Shown here piece by piece: positions 1 through 8,842 of a DNA stretch of 64,000 nucleotides. The stretch comes from Halodesulfovibrio aestuarii DSM 17919 = ATCC 29578. Its GTDB lineage: Bacteria; Desulfobacterota; Desulfovibrionia; Desulfovibrionales; Desulfovibrionaceae. Location of the stretch: assembly GCF_000384815.1 (NCBI RefSeq), contig NZ_ARQF01000016.1, positions 62,001 through 126,000 on the forward strand, given 5' to 3'. Numbering within the stretch: position 1 is the first letter of the stretch; each line of letters begins with the position of its first letter. The position numbers and the translations under genes are program-made. The notes beneath the pieces were generated by a model. It saw only the letters and a program-made list of their open reading frames with translations, searched no databases and was not told the DNA's origin.

Positions 1-390
1 ACACTCGAAGATATTGGTATCTGCCTCGGTAATGCCCTTCGCGAAGCTCTTGGAGACCGAAAAGGTATCAACCGCATCGGCATGGCTAAAGTGCCAATGG
101 ACGAATCAATCTCTGAAGTGAACATCGACATTTCCGGTCGCCCTTATCTTGTGTATCGCGGTGACGACCTATTGCCTCCTGTTATTGCCGGTGATGAGTC
201 TGACCTGTGGCGCGAATTCTTCAAATCCGTCAGTTATGGCGCAAGAATAAACATGCATATTTCTTACCTTTATGGTAAAAATGGGCATCACCTGCTCGAA
301 TCAGCATGTAAAGGCTTAGGATTGGCTCTGCGCATGGCTGCTTCCTGTGACCGAAACCAACTACTCAGCACCAAAGGGAGTCTTGATTAA
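1..390 (+). CDS. hisB: Imidazoleglycerol-phosphate dehydratase, C-terminal part
   Basis: This is the C-terminal 129 residues of HisB, cut by the window's left edge. HisB dehydrates imidazole-glycerol phosphate to imidazole-acetol phosphate in histidine biosynthesis (cytoplasm). The reading frame is open from base 1. It shows family hallmarks: the DESISE-type segment ([12 protein letters not shown]) followed by [10 protein letters not shown], and the C-terminal metal-binding region with [10 protein letters not shown] and [14 protein letters not shown] (His-His plus Glu). The stop codon overlaps the start of the next gene (TAATG), so translation is probably coupled within the his operon. Confidence 0.95.
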   Translation, partial: TLEDIGICLGNALREALGDRKGINRIGMAKVPMDESISEVNIDISGRPYLVYRGDDLLPPVIAGDESDLWREFFKSVSYGARINMHISYLYGKNGHHLLESACKGLGLALRMAASCDRNQLLSTKGSLD

Positions 391-1040
391 TGCATAAACA
401 TCTTCGTCATACCGGCCTTATTCTTTGCCTAGTTGGCTTGTTTATGGTTGGCGGTTGCGCTAAACCCACACCACCTGCCCAATTACCACCATTAGCTATG
501 GGGCTGGCAAACTTTACCCAGCCGACCACCACTGGCGAATTGCTTGCTGGATACATCCCTTCCGACCAGTTTAAAGTTTCTGCTGAAACTCTGGACAAAC
601 TGAATGCTGATTTTGAAAAACTTTTGATGACAGAAACTACCCGCGTATATACGAGCGGTGCCGCTGCGAGCCAGTGTTACGAAATTACCACGGCACAACA
701 CAGAGAAGATCCGCTCAATGCGTTACAATTCTGGAATCAGGTTGGCATATGTATGAAGGCAGACGTTCTTATCATTCCGCAAGTAATTGACTGGACACCT
801 CGCGAAGGTGGCAATATGGGCGCATTCCAGTCTGCGGGTGTTAATATGGACTTCTACACATTACGCGTTGATGCTGAAGAGCCTTCAATCTCACGTTTTC
901 ATTTTGAAGAAACCCAAGAAAGCCTTTCTGAAAACCTTCTCAACATTAAAAAGTGGTTCAAGCGTAAAGGTCACTGGATTACAGCTGAACAGCTTGCTGA
1001 AGAAGGAATGCGTCAGGCTATAACGGAGCTTGGTCTGTGA
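390..1040 (+). CDS. Predicted lipoprotein inside the his operon
   Basis: A 216-residue protein of unknown function. The N-terminus is a lipoprotein signal: a basic start, a hydrophobic stretch and a VGGC lipobox, with the predicted lipidated Cys at about residue 23. The mature part is soluble, without further membrane segments, and ends in a conserved-looking block with [13 protein letters not shown] and [19 protein letters not shown]. It overlaps hisB by one base and hisA by four (GTGA), so the three genes are certainly co-transcribed. Nothing in the sequence links it to histidine synthesis; an envelope role is inferred from the lipobox alone. Confidence 0.85.
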   Translation: MHKHLRHTGLILCLVGLFMVGGCAKPTPPAQLPPLAMGLANFTQPTTTGELLAGYIPSDQFKVSAETLDKLNADFEKLLMTETTRVYTSGAAASQCYEITTAQHREDPLNALQFWNQVGICMKADVLIIPQVIDWTPREGGNMGAFQSAGVNMDFYTLRVDAEEPSISRFHFEETQESLSENLLNIKKWFKRKGHWITAEQLAEEGMRQAITELGL

Positions 1041-1771
1041 TAATTTTTCCTGCTGTAGACATTAAAGGCGGACAGGCTGTTCGTCTTAAACAGGGTAAAG
1101 CCGATCAGGAAACTGTGTTTTCCTCCGATCCGGTAGCAATGGCAAAAAAATGGCAGGAACAAGGCGGCAAATGGCTCCATGTAATTGATCTTGATGGTGC
1201 TTTTTCCGGCGAACCAGTCAACCGTGATCTTATTAAAAACATCTGCTCCAGCGTAGATATGCCTGTTCAGCTCGGCGGTGGCATCCGCGATCTGAAAACC
1301 GCAAAAGCGTATCTTGACGCTGGCGTTTCCCGTCTGATCATCGGTACTATCGCGCTGACGGAACCTGAATTATTCGGCTCCATCTGCAAGGCATTTCCGG
1401 GTAAAATCGGTGTGTCCCTTGATGCAGAAGGCGGCGTATTAAAAACAAAAGGCTGGGTAGAAGACAGCGGCCTTACTATCTACGATGTGCTCCCGCGCAT
1501 GGAAGAACAAGGCGTAGCTTTCATCATCTACACCGACATCGACCGCGATGGTATGCAGACTGGTGTCAACCTGCCTGCACTTACCAAACTGGCGCAGACA
1601 TCGTCTGTTCCTGTAATTGCTGCAGGCGGTGTTGCAACTCTTGATGATATCAAGGCACTGTACCCGCTCACAAAGCAAGCCAACCTTGAAGGTGCTATTT
1701 CCGGAAAAGCTATATACACCGGAACGCTTGACCTTAAAGAAGCTTCTGACTGGATTGCAGCGCAAGACTAG
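1037..1771 (+). CDS. hisA: Phosphoribosylformimino-5-aminoimidazole carboxamide ribotide isomerase
   Basis: HisA, 244 residues, catalyses the Amadori rearrangement of ProFAR to PRFAR in histidine synthesis. It is a (beta/alpha)8 barrel of normal length. The N-terminal catalytic Asp is in [14 protein letters not shown], phosphate-binding glycines occur in QLGGGIR and AAGGVA, and the second catalytic Asp lies in [13 protein letters not shown]. The start is GTG and overlaps the lipoprotein gene's stop by four bases, giving translational coupling. A strong terminator follows at 1795, so this is the last gene of the operon. Confidence 0.96.
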   Translation: MIIFPAVDIKGGQAVRLKQGKADQETVFSSDPVAMAKKWQEQGGKWLHVIDLDGAFSGEPVNRDLIKNICSSVDMPVQLGGGIRDLKTAKAYLDAGVSRLIIGTIALTEPELFGSICKAFPGKIGVSLDAEGGVLKTKGWVEDSGLTIYDVLPRMEEQGVAFIIYTDIDRDGMQTGVNLPALTKLAQTSSVPVIAAGGVATLDDIKALYPLTKQANLEGAISGKAIYTGTLDLKEASDWIAAQD

Positions 1772-1794
1772 CAACTCCGGACATACAAAGAGTA

Positions 1795-1828
1795 AAGCGA
1801 ACCTGTAGTATTCAGGTTCGCTTTTTTA
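1795..1828 (+). terminator. Intrinsic terminator of the his operon
   Basis: A perfect stem (AGCGAACCTG paired with CAGGTTCGCT) closes a 7-base loop and is followed by a T-run. It lies 24 bases after the hisA stop. Confidence 0.9.
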
Positions 1829-1960
1829 TTTAGCCTTTACATGACTATTGCGACTAGTTATTACTTTTAATCAACTATACCATTGTATAACAGTTCATTT
1901 GCACATAGACACGTATACTACAGTAAAGCACATTCATACGGAGGCTAAGTATACGACACT

Positions 1961-2944
1961 ATGAAACGCATATTAACCGCTGACATTGGCGGAACAAACA
2001 GCCGCTTTGCAGCCTTTACTATACAAGGAAAGACCATACGTCTGGTACGAAGCATTTGGCTTTCAACAAATGCTGCGGACAGCTTTGTACAATTACTGGA
2101 ACTGCTGGCAAATTCTAACTTTGAGTTGCAGCCCTCTGAAGCAGATGCGGTGGTCTTCGGTGTTGCAGGGCCCGTTGTGGACAGCACTAAATGTGACCCA
2201 CCGAACATTGCATGGGATATTGATCTCGGTGCGATTCCTAAAAAACTGTGCTGCAACAATGCGCTGCTCATTAATGACTTTCTTGCGCAAGCCTACGCAT
2301 CGTTCACTCCTGCTTTCGACGATGCCGTAGAAATTGCTGCGGGTGCCCCTGCTCTAAACTGCCCTGTGGCAATCCTTGGCCCCGGCACCGGTCTTGGAAA
2401 ATCACTTCTGGTACCAGATGGTACAGGGAAATACATACCCGTTCCATCTGAAGGCGGTCATGGAGCCTTCCCGTTCACAACTAAAGAAGAAACTGATTTC
2501 GCAGCCTTTGTACGTGAAAAAACAGGCAACAACGAAATCATTCAAGACAACATACTCACCGGCTCAGGTCTGGAATACCTTTTTGAATTTCACACAGGTA
2601 AGACAGCGCCTTCCCAGGCGGTTGTTGCACATTTTTCGGAGTATCCAATTGTTCTAGAGTGGTTTGCACGATTTTTTGGCCGGATATGCCGTAATTTTGT
2701 ACTCGATACTTTTGCCCTTGGCGGGTTATACGTTACGGGCGGCATTGTCGCAAAAAATCCCATTATTATTGAACACAACGAATTTATGAAATCGTTCCTC
2801 GGCGATAAACAAGACAAGGACCTGCTCTGCAATATCCCCATCAAACTCAATGCTAACGAGGAAGCCGGTCTATGGGGAGCCGCTCAATACGGTGCTGACC
2901 ATCTTATACGAAAAGCGAACAATCACCCTGCGATGAAAAGGTAA
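1961..2944 (+). CDS. glk: Glucokinase
   Basis: Glucokinase of the bacterial Glk family (327 residues, E. coli 321), phosphorylating glucose with ATP in the cytoplasm. Visible motifs are the phosphate-1 loop ADIGGTNSRFAAF, the sugar-binding/catalytic LINDFLAQAYA with the base Asp, ILGPGTGLG, and the glycine-rich GGLYVTGGI. A GGAGG lies 16 bases before the ATG, a longer gap than usual, but no better in-frame start is seen. The next two genes follow at 4 and 0 bases, so this is the first gene of a three-gene operon. Confidence 0.92.
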   Translation: MKRILTADIGGTNSRFAAFTIQGKTIRLVRSIWLSTNAADSFVQLLELLANSNFELQPSEADAVVFGVAGPVVDSTKCDPPNIAWDIDLGAIPKKLCCNNALLINDFLAQAYASFTPAFDDAVEIAAGAPALNCPVAILGPGTGLGKSLLVPDGTGKYIPVPSEGGHGAFPFTTKEETDFAAFVREKTGNNEIIQDNILTGSGLEYLFEFHTGKTAPSQAVVAHFSEYPIVLEWFARFFGRICRNFVLDTFALGGLYVTGGIVAKNPIIIEHNEFMKSFLGDKQDKDLLCNIPIKLNANEEAGLWGAAQYGADHLIRKANNHPAMKR

Positions 2945-2948
2945 CCGA

Positions 2949-3644
2949 ATGACTGCAATTCAAGCAAAACGCATCAGCCTGATCACAATAATTGCTCTTC
3001 TACTGGCATCAGTCTGGTACTTTAACCTTACAGACTACCTTACACTTGAATACATTAAAGAAAAACAGGATGCGTTCAGGGTACTATACAAAGAATACAG
3101 TATCCTACTTGTAGGCGGGTTCATTCTTCTCTATATCCTTGTCACTGCTTTATCTATTCCCGGGGCTACAATAATGACCCTTGCTGCGGGTGGTTTATTC
3201 GGCTTCTGGACATCACTGATTGCCATATCGTTCGCATCTACTATCGGCGCAACACTCGCCTGTTTTGTATCCCGTTATATTCTCAAGGACTGGGTTCAGA
3301 ATACATTCGGCAACAAAATTAAGAAAATTAACGAAGGAATCGAGAAGGAAGGAGCGTTCTACCTCTTCACCCTTCGTCTTGTTCCCATCTTTCCCTTCTT
3401 TGCAATAAATCTCATAATGGGCATCACCACCCTGCCATTGCGAACATACTTCTGGGTATCACAACTGGGGATGCTGCCGGGCACTGCTGTGTATGTGAAT
3501 GCAGGAAAACATCTTGCCACTATCAATGACGTCTCAGACATTCTCCAACCTGTGCACATTCTTTCCTTCGCCCTTCTCGGTATTTTTCCCTTACTTGCAA
3601 AATATTTTTTAAAAATTATCCGTAAAGTAAAAGAGAACACCTAA
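2949..3644 (+). CDS. TVP38/TMEM64 family inner-membrane protein
   Basis: A 231-residue polytopic membrane protein of the TVP38/TMEM64 (DedA-related, SNARE-associated) family. It has a first membrane helix near residues 8-27, then the family core: a helix ending in ALSIPGATIMTLAAGGLFG, the re-entrant-type segment with SRYILKDWV, and FTLRLVPIFPFFAINLIMG followed by a late helix near residues 205-225. Members are thought to be lipid scramblases or transporters; the substrate here is unknown. In many bacteria such genes sit next to a mercuric-reductase-like flavoprotein, as here (the next gene starts at the base after its stop). Confidence 0.88.
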   Translation: MTAIQAKRISLITIIALLLASVWYFNLTDYLTLEYIKEKQDAFRVLYKEYSILLVGGFILLYILVTALSIPGATIMTLAAGGLFGFWTSLIAISFASTIGATLACFVSRYILKDWVQNTFGNKIKKINEGIEKEGAFYLFTLRLVPIFPFFAINLIMGITTLPLRTYFWVSQLGMLPGTAVYVNAGKHLATINDVSDILQPVHILSFALLGIFPLLAKYFLKIIRKVKENT

Positions 3645-5105
3645 ATGGCAAAATACGATTTTGATCTCATCATTATTGGCAGCGGCGCAGCAGGACTAAC
3701 CGTAGCCTCCGGTGCAGCACAGCTGGGTGTTAAAGTATTACTGATAGAAAAAGAAAAACACATGGGTGGCGACTGCCTTCATTACGGCTGTGTGCCCAGC
3801 AAAACGCTCATTAAATGTGCCAACGTACGCAACCAGATGACAAAAGCCGAAAACTACGGGCTACCCGCTCCGGCACTTGAACCTGTCGATTTTTCAAAAA
3901 TCTCAGCACACATCAAATCCGTTATCGACACCATTCAGCCGCACGATTCTCCGGAACGCTTTGAAAAGCTCGGAGCCGTTATTCGCTTTGGCATTGCCTC
4001 TTTTACAGACCCGCACACTATCTCTCTTGCCCCCACAGACGGCAAAACACCTGAACACATCTCCGGTAAAATCATTGTAGTAGCAGCAGGATCTGCCCCT
4101 TCAATCCCGCCGTTCAAGGGCTTGGGTTCTGTCAATTATCTCACTAACGAAACCATTTTTTCCCAACAGAGGCTCCCGCAGTCTCTCACGGTCATCGGTG
4201 GCGGCCCTATCGCCGTGGAAATAGCTCAAGCTCTTCACAGATTAGGTTCCAAGGTCACGCTGCTCCAACGCTCTCCACACATTCTCTCAAAAGAAGATCC
4301 GGACATGGCAGAAATTGTCGAAACATCCCTCCGCAACGATGGCATTCGGGTCATAACAGGCACAAGCATTGAAGAAGTCACCCAGAACGGCGAAAAAATA
4401 TCCGTCCATTATGGAACCACAGAACATCCCGCACAGGAAATTACCAGCGAAAGCCTCCTCGTTGCTCTCGGCAGAGCCCCTTCAGTGCAAGCGCTCAATC
4501 TCAAAAATGCAGGCGTGGAATATTCAACAAAAGGTATCCCAGTTGATAACAGAATGCGGACTAATGTTCCGCACATATATGCAGTGGGTGATATCACCGG
4601 CAAGCATCAGTTCACCCATGCCGCAGGCTACGAGGGCGGCATAGTCATAGCCAACGCAGTGTTCAAAATACCGCGTAAGGCAGACTACACCCTGCTCCCG
4701 TGGGTGACCTACTGTGATCCGGAACTTGCTTCCATCGGCTATAACGAAAAACGCGCACAAAACGCCGGAATAGACTACACGGTTCATACAGAAGTTTTTG
4801 CATCAAATGACCGCGCACTTGCAGAAAACCAGCCAAACGGTAAATTAAAGCTCCTGCAAGACAGCAAAGGACATGTTATCGGCGTGCAAATCGCCGGACT
4901 CCACGCCGGTGAACTTATAAACGAATGGGTCGCCATCCTCGGTGGAAAAATGACACTCTCCACCCTTGCAGGCGCAATTCACCCCTATCCGACACTCGGC
5001 GAAATCAACAAAAAGGTAGCTGGAACCATACTCAGCGAAAAAGTTTTTTCGCCGTTTACACGCAAGGTGCTCCGTACCCTGTTCAGGTATCGCGGCAACG
5101 TCTAG
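3645..5105 (+). CDS. FAD-dependent pyridine nucleotide-disulfide oxidoreductase (mercuric-reductase-like)
   Basis: A 486-residue class I flavoprotein disulfide reductase. The FAD-binding site is IIGSGAAGLTVASG, the redox-active disulfide is in GGDCLHYGCVPSK, the NAD(P)H site is TVIGGGPIAVEIAQAL, and IYAVGDITG marks the second FAD motif. The C-terminal HPYPTLGE gives the His-Glu pair that completes the active site. It resembles MerA and dihydrolipoamide dehydrogenase, but it lacks a heavy-metal-binding N-terminal domain and the C-terminal Cys pair of true MerA, so mercury reduction is doubtful. It starts directly after the stop of the TVP38 gene. The physiological substrate cannot be read from the sequence. 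Confidence 0.9.
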   Translation: MAKYDFDLIIIGSGAAGLTVASGAAQLGVKVLLIEKEKHMGGDCLHYGCVPSKTLIKCANVRNQMTKAENYGLPAPALEPVDFSKISAHIKSVIDTIQPHDSPERFEKLGAVIRFGIASFTDPHTISLAPTDGKTPEHISGKIIVVAAGSAPSIPPFKGLGSVNYLTNETIFSQQRLPQSLTVIGGGPIAVEIAQALHRLGSKVTLLQRSPHILSKEDPDMAEIVETSLRNDGIRVITGTSIEEVTQNGEKISVHYGTTEHPAQEITSESLLVALGRAPSVQALNLKNAGVEYSTKGIPVDNRMRTNVPHIYAVGDITGKHQFTHAAGYEGGIVIANAVFKIPRKADYTLLPWVTYCDPELASIGYNEKRAQNAGIDYTVHTEVFASNDRALAENQPNGKLKLLQDSKGHVIGVQIAGLHAGELINEWVAILGGKMTLSTLAGAIHPYPTLGEINKKVAGTILSEKVFSPFTRKVLRTLFRYRGNV

Positions 5106-5223
5106 TTGGTCGATGCGGTCGTCTAACCATCTTCCAGTGACGCTTGTCAGCCTAACGCCATAGGTCAGTCTGCCACACTTTTTTTACATCCCCGACGTCT
5201 GGAGAAACTCTTTCTCAAAACAC

Positions 5224-5256
5224 AAAAAGGATGGAGCTACTGCTCCATCCTTTTCT
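5224..5256 (+). terminator. Intrinsic terminator after the glk operon
   Basis: A 12-bp perfect stem (AAAGGATGGAGC with GCTCCATCCTTT) around a 4-base loop, with a short T-run. It lies about 120 bases after the last gene. Confidence 0.8.
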
Positions 5257-5393
5257 GTTAACATAGCTTAGTGTTGATCTGCACTGGTTACGGGCAATGA
5301 AAACTCTGCACGTCAATGCATTCGAGAGGACGTTCTTCTGACAGAGGCCCGCCCGCCGGAGGCACAAACACTAAAACAATGCCCCATACACAC

Positions 5394-7118
5394 CTACTGT
5401 TTTAAATCAGCCATAAGTGATTCAAGCTCAACAGCCTGTGTGCGGACATCAAATAGAGAACGACTGAAGTCGCTCATTGATTCTGCGGTGGTTGTTGCAA
5501 TGGTGTTCACTTCTACCACTGCGCTACTTATCTGTTCACTGGTTGCAGACTGCTGCTCAGACGCTGTGGCAATTGAACGGATACTGTCTGCTGTTTCAAT
5601 CGCCATGGAGTTAATTTCTGTCAATGCAACAAGCGCTTTGTCAGAGCCGTTTGTTGTAATCTCCACGGATTTGTCCATTTCGTTTGCAACGGCAGTAGTT
5701 CCTTCAACGCCGCGCTGAATCCCGCCGACCTGATCAATAACTTCACGGGTTGCAACCATAGTTTTTTCTGCAAGCTTACGTACTTCGTCTGCTACAACTG
5801 CAAATCCCCGTCCGGCTTCGCCCGCGCGTGCCGCTTCGATTGCAGCATTAAGAGCAAGCAGGTTGGTCTGATCTGCAATATCAGAAATAGTGGAAATGAC
5901 ACCACCAATATTCGTTGCCTGAACCCCGAGGTCGGTAATTACACCACGCAGATTTTCTGCGCTTTGTGCCACAAATCCGATGGCATCTTTCAATTCTGCA
6001 ATAATTTTTGCGCCTTCATCAGAACGTCCCCGAGTCTGGTCAGCTTTCTTTGCAGCCTCGCTCGCGTTCCGGGCAATATCCAGAACTGTTGAGTTCATTT
6101 CATCAATGGACATTGCTGTTTCTGAAATACGTGAGCGTTGCTCTTGTGCACCGGACTCTATCTGACCGATTTGATCGGTAAGTGACTCGGTAGTTGCCAC
6201 AACAGAACGCATAGCATCGGAGGATTTATTCGCAGTCTCAATAATCCGGGAAGAAATCTTTTGAATATCCTCTTCGCGCGCTTCAACCTGAGCACGAGCA
6301 GCAAGTGCTTCTTTGGTGCTCTTTTCAGCAACGGCAGTCTTTTCTTTTGCATCCAGAATCTGCTTATGCAGACTCTGAACCATATTGGTAAGCGCTTGAG
6401 CCAACATTCCCAGCTCATCTGCACGGCTATTATCTAAAGAATATACTGCATCCGGATTATCACCAACATGCGCAGCTACACCGGAAACAATACTCAGCTC
6501 TCGGGCAGTCTTTGCATAACCAAGGCACACGGTAATGAGCACAGAAGTTACAATAAGGAGACCCATAATTAGAATATAATGCAGCATAGAAAGAGAGCTT
6601 GTAAACTCTGCAACAGAATGTTCCTTCAACTCGTCGTAATATTTTTCTATTACGGCAAACCCTTCAATCGCCAAATAATCACTTCTTTTCGCTATCTTAT
6701 CAATTTGTGCAGGCGTTTTGCCTTCACTCCAAAGGCGCTTCACGAGCCTGACATTCTCATCGTACAGAACAGCAACCTTTTCTAATTTTTGAAGAGCCTC
6801 GCGTTCCTCCGGAGTAATATCCTGCAACCCTTTATATTCTTGCAGTGCTTTGTCTATCTTCTTCTGGTTAGCCATAACCATATTGTAATACTTGTCTGAC
6901 CCACGCAGTACATAGTTTTTAAAGTTATGTATAATACCACCATAACCAAACTCGGACTTCATGGTTTGCAGCAAGTCCTGACGGGTTCCAACCCGTTCTG
7001 TAAACTCATTATAAGCAGATACAAGATGTGTTAGTGAATAATACGTCACCGGTGCAGCCACCAGTATTGTTACAATTCCCACCAATAAAAAATTTGAGGC
7101 TTTGCGTTTAATATTCAT
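5394..7118 (-). CDS. Methyl-accepting chemotaxis protein
   Basis: A 574-residue chemoreceptor. It has an N-terminal membrane helix (about residues 9-30), a periplasmic helical sensor (30-180), a second helix (about 183-203), a HAMP region and a full cytoplasmic signalling coiled coil. The hairpin tip is the conserved [20 protein letters not shown], which contacts CheA and CheW. The sensor contains [17 protein letters not shown], a GYGG/His motif seen in a subset of bacterial sensors whose ligand I do not know. The C-terminus ends at LMADLKQ with no CheR/CheB pentapeptide tail. It is monocistronic; no chemotaxis genes are nearby. Confidence 0.93.
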   Translation of the reverse strand: MNIKRKASNFLLVGIVTILVAAPVTYYSLTHLVSAYNEFTERVGTRQDLLQTMKSEFGYGGIIHNFKNYVLRGSDKYYNMVMANQKKIDKALQEYKGLQDITPEEREALQKLEKVAVLYDENVRLVKRLWSEGKTPAQIDKIAKRSDYLAIEGFAVIEKYYDELKEHSVAEFTSSLSMLHYILIMGLLIVTSVLITVCLGYAKTARELSIVSGVAAHVGDNPDAVYSLDNSRADELGMLAQALTNMVQSLHKQILDAKEKTAVAEKSTKEALAARAQVEAREEDIQKISSRIIETANKSSDAMRSVVATTESLTDQIGQIESGAQEQRSRISETAMSIDEMNSTVLDIARNASEAAKKADQTRGRSDEGAKIIAELKDAIGFVAQSAENLRGVITDLGVQATNIGGVISTISDIADQTNLLALNAAIEAARAGEAGRGFAVVADEVRKLAEKTMVATREVIDQVGGIQRGVEGTTAVANEMDKSVEITTNGSDKALVALTEINSMAIETADSIRSIATASEQQSATSEQISSAVVEVNTIATTTAESMSDFSRSLFDVRTQAVELESLMADLKQ

Positions 7119-7427
7119 AAGCTCTCTATTCCTATAATTCGGTTCTAGCCAAAGGGAGTAATACTAAATAAAATTCTCAGTATTAACACAGTGCCGTTGT
7201 AGAAATATATTTAAAAATAGACGCTAGAAAATGTACAAAACAGATTGTTCAATCAACCATCGTCATTATTAATTGTATTCAAACAGCCGCACCGACATAA
7301 AACACACCTTCCCCGAAGCTATAAGAATACAAGTATCTTATCGGCATCCCTGTATCGACTTTAGCCATATTTAAAAATAAATATATTTTTATACGTAAAC
7401 AGGACGCTACGCATTTTCTATAAAAAT
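7119..7427. other. AT-rich intergenic region upstream of the chemoreceptor
   Basis: About 310 bases between the chemoreceptor start and the terminator of the next minus-strand gene. It should hold the chemoreceptor promoter. I see AT-rich tracts but no convincing -35/-10 pair, RNA gene or ORF. Confidence 0.5.
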
Positions 7428-7455
7428 AAAAAAAGCCGACAATGTCGGCTTTTTC
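7428..7455 (-). terminator. Intrinsic terminator of the solute-binding/deaminase-like gene
   Basis: On the minus strand AAAGCCGAC and GTCGGCTTT form a stem around a 3-base loop, followed by seven Ts. It lies about 30 bases after the stop of the gene at 7485. Confidence 0.85.
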
Positions 7456-7484
7456 AAGGTACAGAAATTATGGAGCGTTATAGA

Positions 7485-8645
7485 TTAATCGTAGGTAAAA
7501 CCTTTGTTACCAGACAAAATCGGGTACGGTAACAACCGGGACACCATGATCATTTTCACATCGCCTTTATCCGGCTCAACAGCCGCAAGGATTCCACGCC
7601 CGAACTCAAACAGAAACTGCCTATCTTCAGCAGTCGGGGCAACAACAGAACCATCAGGAGCCAATGCTACTACAGCACGGAAGTCGTACTCGCCGTCTGC
7701 AATTGCTTTAAGCATTGCAGTCTTAATGGCAGAAACATTTTCCTTAGCAGTCTCTACGTTACATCCCACATAGGTTTTGCCGGAACGAGTCAGCACTGCC
7801 GCGCCTACAGGAACTTTAGAATATGGCGCATACGCGTTTACTGCAGCTTCGGAAGCTGCTTCGAACAGCTTGTTCAATTCATCTTCATATAATTCAGGAA
7901 CAAACCATTTTCGGTAAATTCTATCATATTCGCCTGTAGCAACGACACGCTGGAAACCTTTGTTTACCATTTCCAGAATACGTCCTTTATCACGGTTAAC
8001 CGCGACAAAGGATTCTGTAACACGCAAAAGACTGCCCACCGCACTAACTTCACCGTATTTAAAGCGCTTCAGATAGTAGTATGCTGTCTCCTCCGGCCCA
8101 CAATACGCTTGTACTTCGTCACGACCAAGAGCATGGATTGCATCAACCATTGTGACGAATGGCTTAACATTCATTCCGCCAAACTCTTCGAGAACGCGCT
8201 GCTGGAACGACCCACGTTTTACAGACACCTTCTGCCCACGCAACAAGGTAACGTTCCCGACTCTGTTTGGAGTTTTGGTAAACAGACGAATCTTCATCGG
8301 TAACGTCGGTTTCTCTGAAAAATGGAAGAGCAGACTACGCTGCTTTGTTTTTGCCATACCTGTGGTCAAATCAATTGCGCCGGAAGAAAGTTCCATAAGC
8401 ACATGATCCCAAACAAGAGGACGTGTAACCAGCTTAACGTTCTGGCCTTTAAATATGGCGCGAATTAAGTCAACATCAAAGCCAACAGCCTTTCCTTTTG
8501 CTTCTTCAAAAGAAAATGGCGGGAACTCCCTGTCAAAGCCATATGTAACTCTAATTGGCGCTTCTGCGTATGCCTGAGGCACAACAACAAAAGAAAATAC
8601 ACTCAGGGCAATGCCCAAAAAAACAGCTAAAAATCGACAGCGCAT
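7485..8645 (-). CDS. Secreted solute-binding protein fused to a catalytically dead cytidine-deaminase-like domain
   Basis: A 386-residue protein with three parts. Residues 1-28 are a signal peptide ending in AYAEA. Residues 29-250 are a family-3 solute-binding domain (YGFDREFPPFSF, VGFDVDLI, ending GEYDRIYRKWF). Residues 255-380 align along their length with cytidine deaminase: AYAPYSKVPVGAAVLT, GCNVETA, DFRAVV, RQFLFEFG, LLPYPI. By comparison with human CDA, zinc ligands C65, C99 and C102 become S305, T338 and D341, and catalytic E67 becomes I307. The ribose contacts N54 and E56 are kept as N296 and E298. I infer a periplasmic pseudoenzyme that may bind a pyrimidine nucleoside. The start at 8645 is chosen for the AGGAGA ribosome site and the signal peptide; an upstream in-frame start at 8840 would bury the signal peptide. 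Confidence 0.88.
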   Translation of the reverse strand: MRCRFLAVFLGIALSVFSFVVVPQAYAEAPIRVTYGFDREFPPFSFEEAKGKAVGFDVDLIRAIFKGQNVKLVTRPLVWDHVLMELSSGAIDLTTGMAKTKQRSLLFHFSEKPTLPMKIRLFTKTPNRVGNVTLLRGQKVSVKRGSFQQRVLEEFGGMNVKPFVTMVDAIHALGRDEVQAYCGPEETAYYYLKRFKYGEVSAVGSLLRVTESFVAVNRDKGRILEMVNKGFQRVVATGEYDRIYRKWFVPELYEDELNKLFEAASEAAVNAYAPYSKVPVGAAVLTRSGKTYVGCNVETAKENVSAIKTAMLKAIADGEYDFRAVVALAPDGSVVAPTAEDRQFLFEFGRGILAAVEPDKGDVKMIMVSRLLPYPILSGNKGFTYD

Positions 8646-8842
8646 TACTATCTCCTGAAAAATAAACATGCCTTCCGGTAAGCCTGTATCACATCTCTTA
8701 CAAAACAACTGCCACTCTACTCCTGTTCCGCAATCTATGGCGAAACAACGCAAAAAGGCAGCATACAACACTCTTCGGCATAACCAGAGAAAACTGTAGA
8801 TAATGCCGCAAGAGCTATAACGCTGCCCTCTCAAACGCAATT

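Noticed and set aside
5340-5393. GC-rich run after the chemoreceptor gene as a possible terminator or repeat
   Set aside because: It has no clear hairpin with a T-run on the minus strand and is not repeated elsewhere in the window.
8646-8840. N-terminal extension of the solute-binding/deaminase-like gene to an upstream start at 8840
   Set aside because: It adds 65 residues with many Cys/Trp before a normal signal peptide, and the AGGAGA site fits the ATG at 8645.
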